Origin: Bacteroides sp.
GTDB taxonomy: Bacteria; Bacteroidota; Bacteroidia; Bacteroidales; Muribaculaceae
NCBI GenBank assembly: GCA_014801875.1
Contig: JAAVDJ010000026.1
Span: 1 to 49,209 of the forward strand
DNA: 49,209 nt
Direction of reading: 5' to 3'
Below, piece by piece: positions 7,824-16,625 of the stretch. A program made the position numbers and the translations under genes. Below the pieces are notes generated by a model that was given only the letters and a program-made list of their open reading frames with translations, searched no databases and had not been told where the DNA came from. Positions within the stretch are counted from its first letter, which is position 1. The number at the start of each line of letters is the position of its first letter.

Positions 7824-9611
7824 TTACTTACCTTCTTTCTGCATCTGCTCCTTGAGGGCCTGGAGAGCACCGAGGTCGCCGAGAGTAGTTTTCTCGATAG
7901 CGGGTGCTGCAGCCTGCTCCTCTTCGCGGCGCTGCTTTTTGGGAGCTGTGCGCTGCTGCTGGCGAGCTTCAGCCTTATTAGCGTCTTCAGCAATGCGGCT
8001 GTGAGAAAGAATGATTCTCTTGCTGTCTTTGTTAAACTCGATAACCTTGAAGTTGAGCTTCTCGTCAAGCTTAGCCTGAGAGCCGTCTTCCTTCACGAGG
8101 TGCTTGGGAGTTGCGAAGCCCTCAACGCCATATTCAAGCGCGATGACAGCACCCTTGTCCATAACCTCGGTGATAGTACCTTCGTGGATTGAACCCACGG
8201 TGAAGATAGTCTCGAAAACATCCCAGGGGTTCTCCTCGAGCTGCTTGTGGCCAAGAGAGAGACGACGGTTGCCCTTGTCGATTTCAAGTACCTGCACCTC
8301 GATGTCGTTTCCGACCTGAGTGAACTCAGAGGGGTGTTTGATTTTCTTGGTCCAAGAAAGGTCAGAGATGTGGATGAGGCCGTCAACACCCTCCTCGATT
8401 TCAACGAACACGCCGAAGTTTGTGAAGTTGCGAACTTTGGCAGTGTGGCGAGAACCGATGGCGTATTTCTCCTCGATATTCTCCCAGGGATCTTTCTTAA
8501 GCTGCTTGATGCCGAGCGACATCTTGCGGTCGTCGCGGTCGAGAGTGAGGACAACAGCCTCTACCTCGTCGCCCACCTTGAGGAAGTCCTGAGCGCTGCG
8601 GAGGTGCTGGCTCCAAGACATCTCTGAAACGTGGATAAGACCTTCCACGCCGGGCTGTACTTCAACGAAAGCACCGTAGTCAGCCATAACGACTACGCGG
8701 CCTTTGATGTGGTCGCCGACCTTGATAGACTGGTCAAGAGCATCCCAGGGATGGGGAAGGAGCTGCTTGACGCCGAGAGCGATACGCTTCTTCTCGTTGT
8801 CGAAGTCGAGGATAACGACCTTAATATCCTGGTCGAGCTCAACAACCTCGCGGGGATCGGAAACGCGGCCCCAAGAGAGGTCAGTGATGTGAACGAGACC
8901 GTCAACACCGCCGAGGTCGACAAACACACCATAAGGAGTGATGTTCTTAACCTTACCTTCGAGCACCTGACCTTTTTCGAGTTTGGAGATGATTTCACGC
9001 TTCTGTGCCTCAAGCTCAGCCTCGATGAGGGCTTTGTGAGAAACAACCACGTTCTTATATTCCTGGTTGATTTTAACAACCTTGAATTCCATAGTCTTGT
9101 CGACGAAGACATCATAGTCGCGGATGGGGCGAACGTCGATCTGAGAACCGGGGAGGAAGGCTTCGATGCCGAAGACATCGACAATCATGCCGCCCTTGGT
9201 GCGAGATTTAACGTAGCCTTTGATAATCTCGTCGTTTTCGAGAGCCTGGTTGACACGATCCCAGCTGCGAGTCTGGCACGCCTTCTTGTGAGAGAGGCGG
9301 AGCTGACCGTTCTTGTCTTCAAGAGCCTCGATGAACACCTCTACTTCGTCGCCAACCTTGAGGTCGGGGTTGTAGCGGAATTCGGAAACAGGGATGATGG
9401 CGTCAGATTTCATGCCGATGTCGACACGCACCTCACGTTTAGTGATAGATTTCACAACGCCGGTCACCACTTCGTTGTCTTTAGCTGTCTTAAGAGACTC
9501 GTCGTAGGTGTTTACAAGCTCCTCGCGGCTCTTCGAACCAGCTGTTTCGCCGTTTGCATAGGCATCCCAATCGAAATCTTCAATCGGGGTTTGAACTTTT
9601 GATTCAGTCAT
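7824..9611 (-). CDS. rpsA: 30S ribosomal protein S1
   Basis: S1 binds mRNA and helps load it on the 30S subunit. The 595-residue protein has six S1/OB-fold repeats at about residues 46-110, 127-193, 213-283, 299-369, 384-456 and 470-538. The later ones show the GVDGLIHISDLSW-type signature. A basic, Gln-rich linker and a short helical tail follow. Length is typical for Bacteroidota S1. The ATG at 9611 sits about 60 bases from a TAccTTTG -7 box. The leader contains ctcg/cgag and ggg/ccc complementary blocks (9650-9668) that could fold; S1 is known to autoregulate in other bacteria, but that is only a possibility here. A strong terminator follows, so it appears monocistronic. Confidence 0.97.
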   Translation of the reverse strand: MTESKVQTPIEDFDWDAYANGETAGSKSREELVNTYDESLKTAKDNEVVTGVVKSITKREVRVDIGMKSDAIIPVSEFRYNPDLKVGDEVEVFIEALEDKNGQLRLSHKKACQTRSWDRVNQALENDEIIKGYVKSRTKGGMIVDVFGIEAFLPGSQIDVRPIRDYDVFVDKTMEFKVVKINQEYKNVVVSHKALIEAELEAQKREIISKLEKGQVLEGKVKNITPYGVFVDLGGVDGLVHITDLSWGRVSDPREVVELDQDIKVVILDFDNEKKRIALGVKQLLPHPWDALDQSIKVGDHIKGRVVVMADYGAFVEVQPGVEGLIHVSEMSWSQHLRSAQDFLKVGDEVEAVVLTLDRDDRKMSLGIKQLKKDPWENIEEKYAIGSRHTAKVRNFTNFGVFVEIEEGVDGLIHISDLSWTKKIKHPSEFTQVGNDIEVQVLEIDKGNRRLSLGHKQLEENPWDVFETIFTVGSIHEGTITEVMDKGAVIALEYGVEGFATPKHLVKEDGSQAKLDEKLNFKVIEFNKDSKRIILSHSRIAEDANKAEARQQQRTAPKKQRREEEQAAAPAIEKTTLGDLGALQALKEQMQKEGK

Positions 9612-9673
9612 TAAAAGTTAATAAATAGGTTTAAAATTCTCTATCTCGCAGGGAGAAACCCGTACGAGCGGTG

Positions 9674-9681
9674 CAAAGGTA
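9674..9681 (-). promoter_or_regulatory. -7 box of the rpsA promoter
   Basis: On the minus strand this reads TAccTTTG followed by CACC, a match to the Bacteroidota -7 consensus. No TTTG is found at the expected -33 position, which lies inside the A-rich repeat. Confidence 0.6.
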
Positions 9682-9690
9682 GTAATAAAA

Positions 9691-10052
9691 AATGAAAAAT
9701 GAAAAAGGAAAAATGAAAATGAGGGTTAAAAAAATGAAAATTGAAAAATGAAAAAGGAAAAAGGAAGGGTAAGGTTGAATTGTTTGGTGAAATTTATGGT
9801 TTTCAATAAAAAAGATGCTCGCTCAGAGAACCAGCATCTGCGTTTCGCGGGAAAGCATGTCAAGATGCTCCTATAGTAATGAAAAATGAAAAATGAAAAA
9901 TAAAAATGAAAAAGGAAAAATAAAAATGAAAAAGGAAAAAGGAAAATTGAAAAATGAAAAATGAGAAATGAAAATTAAGTATTATTTTAGGTTATGGGCT
10001 CGAGGCTCAAGCCTTTTTCATTTTTCATTTTTCATTTTTCGATTTTCATTTT
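9691..10052. repeat. A-rich short-repeat tract with inverted end
   Basis: Blocks of the heptamer-like units aaaaatg and aaaaagg (plus strand) occur at about 9691-9765 and 9882-9975. The reverse-complement version (ttttcatttttc units) occupies about 10015-10050, so the outer blocks could pair as a long hairpin. Between the first two blocks lies a duplicated gene tail (9823-9871). The tract fills the space between rpsA and the DUF4954 gene. It has no coding content and gains or losses of units are likely. Confidence 0.85.
9823..9871 (-). pseudogene. Duplicated 3' end of the DUF4954 gene
   Basis: About 48 bases here match 10055-10101, the last codons of the intact neighbour, with four mismatches. 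Read on the minus strand the fragment still encodes EHLDMLSRETQMLVL and a TGA stop, compared with EYLEMLSRETQMLAL in the complete gene. No upstream coding sequence remains. It is either the last trace of a second copy or a partial duplication carried by the surrounding repeats. Confidence 0.85.
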
Positions 10053-11774
10053 TTAGAGAGCCAGCATCTGTGTTTCGCGGGAAAGCATTTCAAGATACTC
10101 CTCGCGGTCATCCTCGACCATAGCGTCAAACTGAGCGGCGCCGATAGGTATGCGCTCCTCGCGCTCATGCCACCAGGCGCCGAATCTTCTGCCGATCCAG
10201 CGGAGCTCAAGTTCCGCATAACGGTCGAAAGCCTCCGTGAAGACCTTTTCCGCCTCCGGTATTTCTTCCGAGGCAAGCGCTTTGTCAAGATAAGGACGTG
10301 GCATTATCTGTCCGCCGACATCCACCCAACTTTCAGCTTCTTCGCCGTCGGAGCGGGGAAATTTATGGTTCGGAAGAGTAAGGGAGAGGTATTTGAAGAT
10401 AGCGGCCGTATATAGAGTCTTGGCCCTTTCGAGAGCAGCGCGTGTGAATTTCATTCCCTTATGGCGAACGTAAAGATCATCGTCAGCAGGATGAGCAAGC
10501 AGGGAGGTTATCGTGTCGATCGCCTTGAGCATAGCGTCAACAGTGAAAGGATTGAGCACATTGAAGATAATCCGGTCGTTAAGGGGGAGTTTCCTTTTAA
10601 GCCTGCGGTCGCGCGTAGGCCACTTCTTTTCATCGCGCATCAGACCGCAGGAGCGGAGCATAGCTCCAGGGACAACCACGGTGGCCCCCCTTTCATCCCC
10701 GAAGAGATAAGAGAAAGGGAAGGAAGAAGAATCAGGATGGGTCTTGTGCGAGCCCATTACCATCGTGAATGCCCCTATTTTTGCTCCGAACATAATGTAA
10801 GCACCTGAGGAAGTCTTTACACCGCGTTCAAGCACGCCCCAGTGGACAGGGCCGAGCTTATACATGTGATTGCTCTGGTTGGTAGCCGATCCGGCATTCA
10901 TGAAAGAAGTCTGGCATCCAATGAGGAGGGTAGCCTTGTGCATACTCACGGTATACGGCCCGGCAAGCAAGGCACAGGCCTCACCGTTTTCGAAAGAACA
11001 ATTCGCGAAGAAAAGAGAATCATGGGCCGTGAAACCTTTTTCGAGAGAGACACCTTGCCCGACGTAACAATTACGGAGAATCACCCCTGCATCGACCTTA
11101 CCGTCTTCAATGATGAAATTTTCGGCATCCACCCCGCCCCCCACAAAGGTGAACTCCCGGCCCGCAACGGCATTGTTCAGAATCGCACCATTACGGAGGG
11201 CAGAGGCGCCCTCTATACGAACCCGCGGACCGACACTGACATTGGAGAGGAGACCACAGTCGATAATGACCGCACCCTCACCAATTTCAAGAGGCACCGC
11301 TTTGGAGTCGAGAAACTCCGCGAGCCCCGGCTTGAGATTATTCTCCACCCATTTCGGCACACGCGCCATGAGAGTGGCAATCTGAGAAGAGAGTCCGGGA
11401 TAGATATAGACGGGACGCGCCCCAGTTTCGTCAAGAGCAGCGACAGCCACTCCGACACCGCACGCTTCCTCCCGGCCGAAGCGAATCCGGCCGACATTCT
11501 CCACGCGCGCATTTTTTCTGACGGTGCAATTATAAATCCCGCCGGGGATATTGCGTAATATGGCACCCTCCTCGACGGAGACATCATCGCCGAAATGGAC
11601 GTTGTTGATGCAATTTAGGTCAACCCCCGGAGAAAACCGGACGGTCTGCCAATTGTCGGCCGAGCACCCCTGCTTCTTCAGTTGGCGGATTTCCCACCAC
11701 AGGAGAAGTCTCGGGATGTTGTTGTCAGAGGTCGGAGTCTGAGGGGGTGTCTGAGATGGAGTCATCATCGTCAT
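10053..11774 (-). CDS. DUF4954 family left-handed beta-helix protein
   Basis: The protein has about 573 residues. The middle carries hexapeptide-like repeats typical of left-handed beta-helix proteins such as sugar-nucleotide acyl- and nucleotidyltransferases (for example VIIDCGLLSNVSVGPRVRIEG and VILRNCYVGQGVSLEKG). The C-terminal quarter is helical and rich in charged residues. It resembles the DUF4954 family common in Bacteroidota, whose reaction is unknown. ATG codons at 11795, 11774, 11768 and 11765 are all possible starts and all overlap the 3' end of hflX (stop at 11725). I use 11774; there is no later in-frame ATG near the N-terminus. It is probably translationally coupled to hflX. 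A duplicate of its last 15 codons lies just downstream. Confidence 0.8.
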   Translation of the reverse strand: MTMMTPSQTPPQTPTSDNNIPRLLLWWEIRQLKKQGCSADNWQTVRFSPGVDLNCINNVHFGDDVSVEEGAILRNIPGGIYNCTVRKNARVENVGRIRFGREEACGVGVAVAALDETGARPVYIYPGLSSQIATLMARVPKWVENNLKPGLAEFLDSKAVPLEIGEGAVIIDCGLLSNVSVGPRVRIEGASALRNGAILNNAVAGREFTFVGGGVDAENFIIEDGKVDAGVILRNCYVGQGVSLEKGFTAHDSLFFANCSFENGEACALLAGPYTVSMHKATLLIGCQTSFMNAGSATNQSNHMYKLGPVHWGVLERGVKTSSGAYIMFGAKIGAFTMVMGSHKTHPDSSSFPFSYLFGDERGATVVVPGAMLRSCGLMRDEKKWPTRDRRLKRKLPLNDRIIFNVLNPFTVDAMLKAIDTITSLLAHPADDDLYVRHKGMKFTRAALERAKTLYTAAIFKYLSLTLPNHKFPRSDGEEAESWVDVGGQIMPRPYLDKALASEEIPEAEKVFTEAFDRYAELELRWIGRRFGAWWHEREERIPIGAAQFDAMVEDDREEYLEMLSRETQMLAL

Positions 11775-12978
11775 ATTTTTGGAAGAGAAAATCATTATAA
11801 GGGAAACGCTCCGTGTGGATTTCCTTAGCCTTCTGATATAGCATATCCTTCAGAGCGTCGATGTTTATGCGCTCTTTAGCCGAGATAAAGACGCAATTGT
11901 TGGCCATTCGCCCCATCCAAGTCTCACGAAACTCATCAAGGGAAATGTTCTCGCGGGTAGAGGGGGTCAGGTCGTCAGGATCCTTTGGGGTATAGGAGAA
12001 AGCATCGATTTTGTTGAAGACCATAATCACCGGCTTCGCCTGAGCGCCGCAGACATCGAGGAGAGTCTTGTTGACCACCTCTATCTGCTCTTCGAAACCG
12101 GGATGAGAGACGTCGACCACATGGACGAGGATATCCGCCTCACGCACCTCATCGAGGGTAGACTTGAACGAATCCACAAGGTGAGTAGGGAGCTTCCGGA
12201 TGAATCCCACAGTGTCAGTAAGGAGGAAAGGGAGATTATCGATGATAACCTTCCTCACGGTAGTGTCGAGGGTTGCGAAGAGCTTGTTTTCCGCAAAGAC
12301 CTCACTTTTACTCAGGAGGTTCATGAGGGTTGATTTTCCGACGTTGGTATATCCGACGAGGGCAATCCTGGTCAACTTTCCACGGTTTTTCCTCTGTATG
12401 CTCTTCTGGCGGTCGATATGCTGGAGCTCATTCTTGAGGCGGGAAATCTTATCAAGGATTATTCGGCGGTCAGTCTCGATCTGAGTTTCACCCGGACCAC
12501 GCATACCGATACCACCGCGCTGTCTTTCGAGGTGAGTCCACATTCTTGTCAGCCTGGGGAGCAGATATTGATACTGAGCCAGCTCGACCTGAGTGCGAGC
12601 AGTAGCTGTCTGGGCACGTTTAGCAAAAATGTCCAGGATAAGACTTGTACGGTCAAGAATCTTGACCTTAAGTTCCCTCTCGATATTCGCGACCTGCTTG
12701 GGGGAGAGGTCGTCGTCAAAAATGACGAGGCCGATGTCATTGTCTTCGATATACTGTCTGATCTCCTCCAGTTTCCCTTTTCCGACGTAAGTGCGAGGGT
12801 TCGGGTAGTCGAGTTTCTGGATGAAACGTTTTTCCGGTTCGGCGCCGGCAGTTCTTGCGAGGAAGTCGAGTTCGTCGAGATATTCCTTGACCTTCGCCTC
12901 GTTTTGCCGGAGGGTTACGAGGCCAACGAGGACCGTACGCTCATTAGCCTCCTTATTAATTATGTTGTCTTCAATCAT
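11725..12978 (-). CDS. hflX: GTPase HflX
   Basis: HflX is a ribosome-associated GTPase that splits stalled 70S ribosomes under stress in other bacteria. The 417-residue protein has the HflX N-terminal domain (residues 15-150, with TYVGKGKLEEI and DDDLSPKQ), the glycine-rich linker ERQRGGIGMRGPGETQIE at 151-168, and a G domain. The G domain shows Walker A GYTNVGKS (209-216), DTVGFI (G3) and NKID (G4). The C-terminus is an acidic Asp/Ser-rich tail whose codons overlap the start of the DUF4954 gene. A candidate -7 box lies 59 bases upstream. Confidence 0.95.
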   Translation of the reverse strand: MIEDNIINKEANERTVLVGLVTLRQNEAKVKEYLDELDFLARTAGAEPEKRFIQKLDYPNPRTYVGKGKLEEIRQYIEDNDIGLVIFDDDLSPKQVANIERELKVKILDRTSLILDIFAKRAQTATARTQVELAQYQYLLPRLTRMWTHLERQRGGIGMRGPGETQIETDRRIILDKISRLKNELQHIDRQKSIQRKNRGKLTRIALVGYTNVGKSTLMNLLSKSEVFAENKLFATLDTTVRKVIIDNLPFLLTDTVGFIRKLPTHLVDSFKSTLDEVREADILVHVVDVSHPGFEEQIEVVNKTLLDVCGAQAKPVIMVFNKIDAFSYTPKDPDDLTPSTRENISLDEFRETWMGRMANNCVFISAKERINIDALKDMLYQKAKEIHTERFPYNDFLFQKYDDDDSISDTPSDSDL

Positions 12979-13036
12979 CAGTCGGGGTTATATAAAAGAA
13001 GTTTTACCAACTTCAAAGCGATAGGGGAACATTCCC

Positions 13037-13044
13037 CAAAGATA
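13037..13044 (-). promoter_or_regulatory. Candidate -7 box upstream of hflX
   Basis: On the minus strand the sequence is TAtcTTTG, matching the Bacteroidota -7 consensus, 59 bases before the hflX ATG and downstream of the terminator of the preceding gene. No -33 TTTG was seen. Confidence 0.4.
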
Positions 13045-13071
13045 AAAACGGAAAAAGCAGGGGTATTGTTG

Positions 13072-13121
13072 AAAAAACGCCGGAGAGCGGGAGGCAAATG
13101 GTGACGCCTCCGGCTCTCCGG
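13072..13121 (-). terminator. Intrinsic terminator of the ompH-like gene
   Basis: A stem of about 16 bp with one mismatch (ccggagagcgggaggc / gcctccggctctccgg) at 13080-13121 is followed on the minus strand by six T (complement of the A-run at 13073-13078). It separates the Skp/OmpH-like gene from hflX. Confidence 0.85.
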
Positions 13122-13150
13122 GGAATATAAGGAAGAGAGAAAAGTCGGAA

Positions 13151-13765
13151 TTATTTCTTGACCTTGTTATATCGAGCGTTAAGACCTTCGATGACCTCAT
13201 TGGTAATGTCGAGGGCCGGATCGATATACATGGTAGAAGCCTTGATGAAAATAGCGTCGTATCCTTTCTTGGCGTTATATTCCTTGATGAAAGATTCTAT
13301 GGAATCGTTGACAGCTTTGGAACCGTTGAGGACAGCGTTCTCATACGTTTTCTGGAGGGAAGCGAGGGAACGTTCGGCAGATGTCCTCATATTGTTGAGC
13401 TTCTGCTCGTCAGCGCGATAGTCAGCTTCGGAGAGGTATTGGTTAGACTGCATCTTCTTCTGCATATTTGCAGCCTGAGCCTGGAGTGAGTTTTCATGGC
13501 GCTTGGCCTCGCTCTCCATATTGTTCTGCATACGGAGCATTTCCTCAGTGTAGTCTTTGCTGAGATGGTAGTTTTTTAGGATAGAGTCAGAATCGACATA
13601 CCTGTAGTTAGGGAGTTCGTGAGCCGGCTTGTCAGATTTTTTAGCAGAAGCCTGAGCAGCGGCGGGAGCTGTCTTTTTGTCGGCATTGTCGGCGCAAGAG
13701 GCAGCCGAGAAAGAAAGGCAGCAAGCCAAGGCTAAAGCCGAGGCACTGAATAAATTCATTTTCAT
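13151..13765 (-). CDS. Skp/OmpH-family periplasmic chaperone, lipoprotein
   Basis: OmpH/Skp proteins hold unfolded outer membrane proteins in the periplasm. The 204-residue product has a lipoprotein signal (AASC, lipid-attached C24), an Ala/Lys-rich linker and a YVDSDSILKNY start of the OmpH domain. A long charged coiled coil follows (about 70-150), then a DPALDITNEVIEGLN end typical of the family. Lipidation suggests membrane tethering, unlike soluble E. coli Skp; this is common in Bacteroidota OmpH paralogues. It is alone between its own terminator and a long upstream spacer. Confidence 0.85.
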   Translation of the reverse strand: MKMNLFSASALALACCLSFSAASCADNADKKTAPAAAQASAKKSDKPAHELPNYRYVDSDSILKNYHLSKDYTEEMLRMQNNMESEAKRHENSLQAQAANMQKKMQSNQYLSEADYRADEQKLNNMRTSAERSLASLQKTYENAVLNGSKAVNDSIESFIKEYNAKKGYDAIFIKASTMYIDPALDITNEVIEGLNARYNKVKK

Positions 13766-13903
13766 TTATAGATAAAGTTATTGATGTTCAGAAGAATGTC
13801 GGGTTTCTTTCCCCCTGTCGGCAGCAGCGTGCGGTTTTATTCCCCGGCAGGCGTGACCCTGAAGGAAAGAATGGGCAGGGGAGAAAATAACCCTTACAGA
13901 AAG

Positions 13904-13911
13904 CAAAAGTA
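13904..13911 (-). promoter_or_regulatory. Candidate -7 box of the ompH-like gene
   Basis: On the minus strand this reads TActTTTG, a match to the Bacteroidota -7 consensus, about 140 bases upstream of the ATG. No convincing -33 element was seen, so this is tentative. Confidence 0.4.
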
Positions 13912-14250
13912 ATGCTAATCCGAGAAAGAGAAGCACTAATAACGTTAATTTCACTTTTTTAAAGTTAATTTAACAGATTTATATCAGACATCGGGGAGCT
14001 ATATTTCAAGCCCGAAGCGCCAAGAGGTCCGGAAAGGAGAGAAGGGAGGGTCAAATTGCAAATTCCGACGGAAAAGCGGCTGTCAACCCGAGCGCAAAAT
14101 TATGAAAAAAAGAAGAAACTAAAAAATATTGATATTGAATGTTTGTTAAAAAAGGGAAAAGAGAAACGGGAGAGCAGATTTACGGCAGGGAAGGGGAAGC
14201 ATTAACAGGATGGTCCGGGGGGGAGGAGGAGACGGAGGTTGACAAAATTT

Positions 14251-14282
14251 TTTGGTAGGATGGAAAATTATTATTACTTTTG
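14251..14282 (+). promoter_or_regulatory. Promoter of the pepD-muramidase-pepD run
   Basis: TTTG at 14251-14254 and TActTTTG at 14275-14282 are separated by 20 bases, the standard spacing for the Bacteroidota housekeeping sigma factor. The start codon of pepD lies about 90 bases further on. Confidence 0.75.
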
Positions 14283-14374
14283 GGGAGTGTAACCCAACGG
14301 CGCGGATTGAAAAGAGTTGATTTGCGCTTGATAGCATGACATAAATAAATCAGAACCATAAAAACGAAAGAAAA

Positions 14375-15832
14375 ATGGAAGTTAAAGACCTGAAACCTGC
14401 CCTTGTTTGGCAGTGTTTTGACGAAATCACGAAAGTGCCCCGTCCTTCCTGCCATGAAGAGCAGATAAAAGCATATCTACTTGACTTCGCCAAGAAGCAT
14501 GGAATCGAAGCCAAGAGCGACAAGGTAGGAAACGTCGTAATGTATAAACCGGCAACCAAAGGTCATGAGCACGCACCTACCGTAATCCTTCAGGCACATC
14601 AGGACATGGTGGCGGAGAAGAATGGGGGAGTGGAGCACGACTTCCTGAAAGATCCTATCCAGACCTACATCGACGGCGATTGGGTCAAGGCTAAGGGGAC
14701 AACCTTAGGAGCCGACAACGGTATCGGGATGGCGGCAGCATTGGCTGTCATGGCAGACGACACTCTCGAGCACGGGCCGGTAGAGGCACTCTTCACCATG
14801 AACGAGGAAATCGGTCTGGAAGGGGCGCAGAACCTTGACCGTGGCATGCTCAACGGAGAGATACTCGTGAACCTTGACTCAGAGGATGACGGCGAGATAT
14901 TCATCGGATGCGCCGGCGGAATAGACACGACAGCAGTGTTTGAATACAACCGCAGTTTCTCCCCCGAAAATTTTACCTATTATAAGGTAAAGGTAAGCGG
15001 ACTGCTCGGGGGACACAGTGGCGGAGACATACATCTGGGGAGAGCCAACGCCAATATCCTTCTGGCACGCTTCATCTGGAACTGTTCTCAGAAATGGGAC
15101 ATCGAAGTCAGCAGTATTCACGGAGGGAATCTTCGCAACGCCATAGCCCGGGAGGCGGAGGCAGTGTTCGGTATCCATAACGATCACAAAGGAAAGGTAG
15201 AGAAATATCTTGCTTCCTACGCTGAAGAAATCAAGGCAGAATATGCCGGTATAGAGCCCGGTCTGAAGGTAGAGATAGAGAATGTGGCGCGTCCGGAATA
15301 TTGCATTGATTCAAAGACATCCCTGGCAATGGTAAGAGCACTTTACTCAGCCCCCCACGGAGTGGTGTCGATGAGCCATGACATCGAGGGTCTCGTAGAG
15401 ACATCCACCAACCTTGCCGCAGTCAAGATGGAAGGCGACAATAAGATAAAGGTGACCACCTCACAGCGCTCAAGCGTAGAATCAAGAAAATATGACATTG
15501 CCGGAAGAGTAGAGGCACACTTCCAGCTTGCAGGGGCCAAGGTGACCCACACGGACGGTTATCCCGGTTGGGCACCTGACATGAATTCGAAGATCATGAA
15601 GATATCCGCAGAAGCCTATGAGGAATTGTTCGGGGTTAAACCGGCAATCAAGGCAATCCACGCCGGCCTGGAATGTGGTTTCTTCCGCGCCAAATATCCG
15701 GAACTTGACATGGTCAGCATAGGCCCGACAATGACGGGAGTTCATTCACCGGATGAGAAACTGTTGATACCCACAGTAGATAAATTCTGGCAGCATCTCT
15801 GCCTTATGCTCAAAAAAGTGGCGGAATCATGA
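14375..15832 (+). CDS. pepD: Aminoacyl-histidine dipeptidase PepD, copy 1
   Basis: This M20-family zinc peptidase cleaves dipeptides such as Xaa-His in the cytosol. The 485-residue length is standard. The di-metal residues are all present: H75 and D77 in LQAHQDMV, D114 in GADNGIG, the E144-E145 pair in MNEEIGLEGA, D168 in NLDSEDDGE and H457 in GVHSPDEK. The lid/dimerisation domain includes GGHSGGDIHLGRANAN. It is the first gene of a run: its TGA overlaps the ATG of a muramidase-like gene, which is followed by a second pepD. The absence of a lipobox or signal sequence fits a cytosolic enzyme. Confidence 0.95.
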   Translation: MEVKDLKPALVWQCFDEITKVPRPSCHEEQIKAYLLDFAKKHGIEAKSDKVGNVVMYKPATKGHEHAPTVILQAHQDMVAEKNGGVEHDFLKDPIQTYIDGDWVKAKGTTLGADNGIGMAAALAVMADDTLEHGPVEALFTMNEEIGLEGAQNLDRGMLNGEILVNLDSEDDGEIFIGCAGGIDTTAVFEYNRSFSPENFTYYKVKVSGLLGGHSGGDIHLGRANANILLARFIWNCSQKWDIEVSSIHGGNLRNAIAREAEAVFGIHNDHKGKVEKYLASYAEEIKAEYAGIEPGLKVEIENVARPEYCIDSKTSLAMVRALYSAPHGVVSMSHDIEGLVETSTNLAAVKMEGDNKIKVTTSQRSSVESRKYDIAGRVEAHFQLAGAKVTHTDGYPGWAPDMNSKIMKISAEAYEELFGVKPAIKAIHAGLECGFFRAKYPELDMVSIGPTMTGVHSPDEKLLIPTVDKFWQHLCLMLKKVAES

Positions 15833-16596
15833 CCCGCCTTCTGACAGTTATAGTGCTCCTTGCGACGGGTTGTATGGCAATAAGTTTTATGGCCCGCTCG
15901 CAGGAGCAGACTGCCAAGAAGGAACTCTCCGTGCTTGAGCAGATCATCAGCTATGATGACACGTCAGACAACGGCTGGAAAACAGAGGCGGACTCTCTGG
16001 TTAAGATTGACGGGAAAGACCGATACAACGGTTTGACCGATACAGACTTTCAGAGAGTGGCCGAAGAGCTTGGAGTAGAAGTTGCAGCAATAAAGGCGGT
16101 GGTCTTGATAGAGGCGGGGAGCCAGATGAAGGGTTTTTGGGGTCCGGGTGTGCCGGTCATAAATTTCGATCCTTCGATGTATGCACGTTTTCGAGCTAAA
16201 GCGGCAGACAAGAGCGGCGACAAAAATGCCAAGGTGCCCGGCGGACTGAAAGGTTACGGTTTGAAAGAATGGACCCAGTTGACCCACGCGAGGCGAGTGA
16301 ACCGCCAGGGAGCAGATATGGGTACGTTCTGGGGAATGTTTCAGATCGGAGGTTTCAACTACCGTCAGTGTGGTTGCGCCACAGTGGAGGAGTTTGTAGA
16401 GCGGATGAGTTATTCCGATTTCGAACAGCTTGAACTCTTTGCGGCGTTTATAACCGCCGGAGGAATGCTGACAGATCTTAAAAATAAGAACTGGGCGGCC
16501 TTTTCAAGAAAATACAATGGACCGAGCTATGCCAAGCGAGGCTACCACACTCGAATGGCCGCCGCCTACCGGAAGTATTGCGGAGGGGAGAAATAA
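15829..16596 (+). CDS. Exported N-acetylmuramidase-like protein (DUF3380)
   Basis: The 255-residue protein has an N-terminal export segment (residues 1-24; ATGC at 12-15 could be a weak lipobox) and a domain resembling PF11860, a lysozyme-like N-acetylmuramidase found in phage endolysins and bacteria. The presumed catalytic acid is E95 in AVVLIEAGS. FWGPGVPVINFDPSMY and GTFWGMFQIGGFNYRQCG are family-like blocks. It overlaps the upstream pepD stop by four bases and precedes a second pepD by 29 bases, suggesting one transcript. The likely role is peptidoglycan cleavage in the periplasm, in cell-wall turnover or recycling. There is no holin or other phage gene nearby. Confidence 0.8.
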   Translation: MTRLLTVIVLLATGCMAISFMARSQEQTAKKELSVLEQIISYDDTSDNGWKTEADSLVKIDGKDRYNGLTDTDFQRVAEELGVEVAAIKAVVLIEAGSQMKGFWGPGVPVINFDPSMYARFRAKAADKSGDKNAKVPGGLKGYGLKEWTQLTHARRVNRQGADMGTFWGMFQIGGFNYRQCGCATVEEFVERMSYSDFEQLELFAAFITAGGMLTDLKNKNWAAFSRKYNGPSYAKRGYHTRMAAAYRKYCGGEK

Positions 16597-16625
16597 TGAG
16601 ATAAGGGAAATTAAAATTTATTATC

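Larger units (their letters stand above)
13766..14374. other. Divergent intergenic region, ompH-like gene and pepD
   Basis: This 609-base spacer between divergent genes holds no credible reading frame. It contains a minus-strand promoter-like box at 13904-13911, a purine-rich stretch with many GG pairs at 14206-14240, and the plus-strand pepD promoter at 14251-14282. Otherwise I see nothing. Confidence 0.6.

Noticed and set aside
8631..9602. 323-codon frame antisense to rpsA
   Set aside because: A shadow of the codon usage of rpsA; no domain and no promoter.
9691..10052. Possible CRISPR array or coding tract in A-rich repeats
   Set aside because: Heptamer-scale units without spacers; in-frame stops throughout.
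15829..16596. Prophage origin for the muramidase-like gene
   Set aside because: No holin, spanin, structural phage gene or attachment site nearby; it is embedded between two pepD genes.
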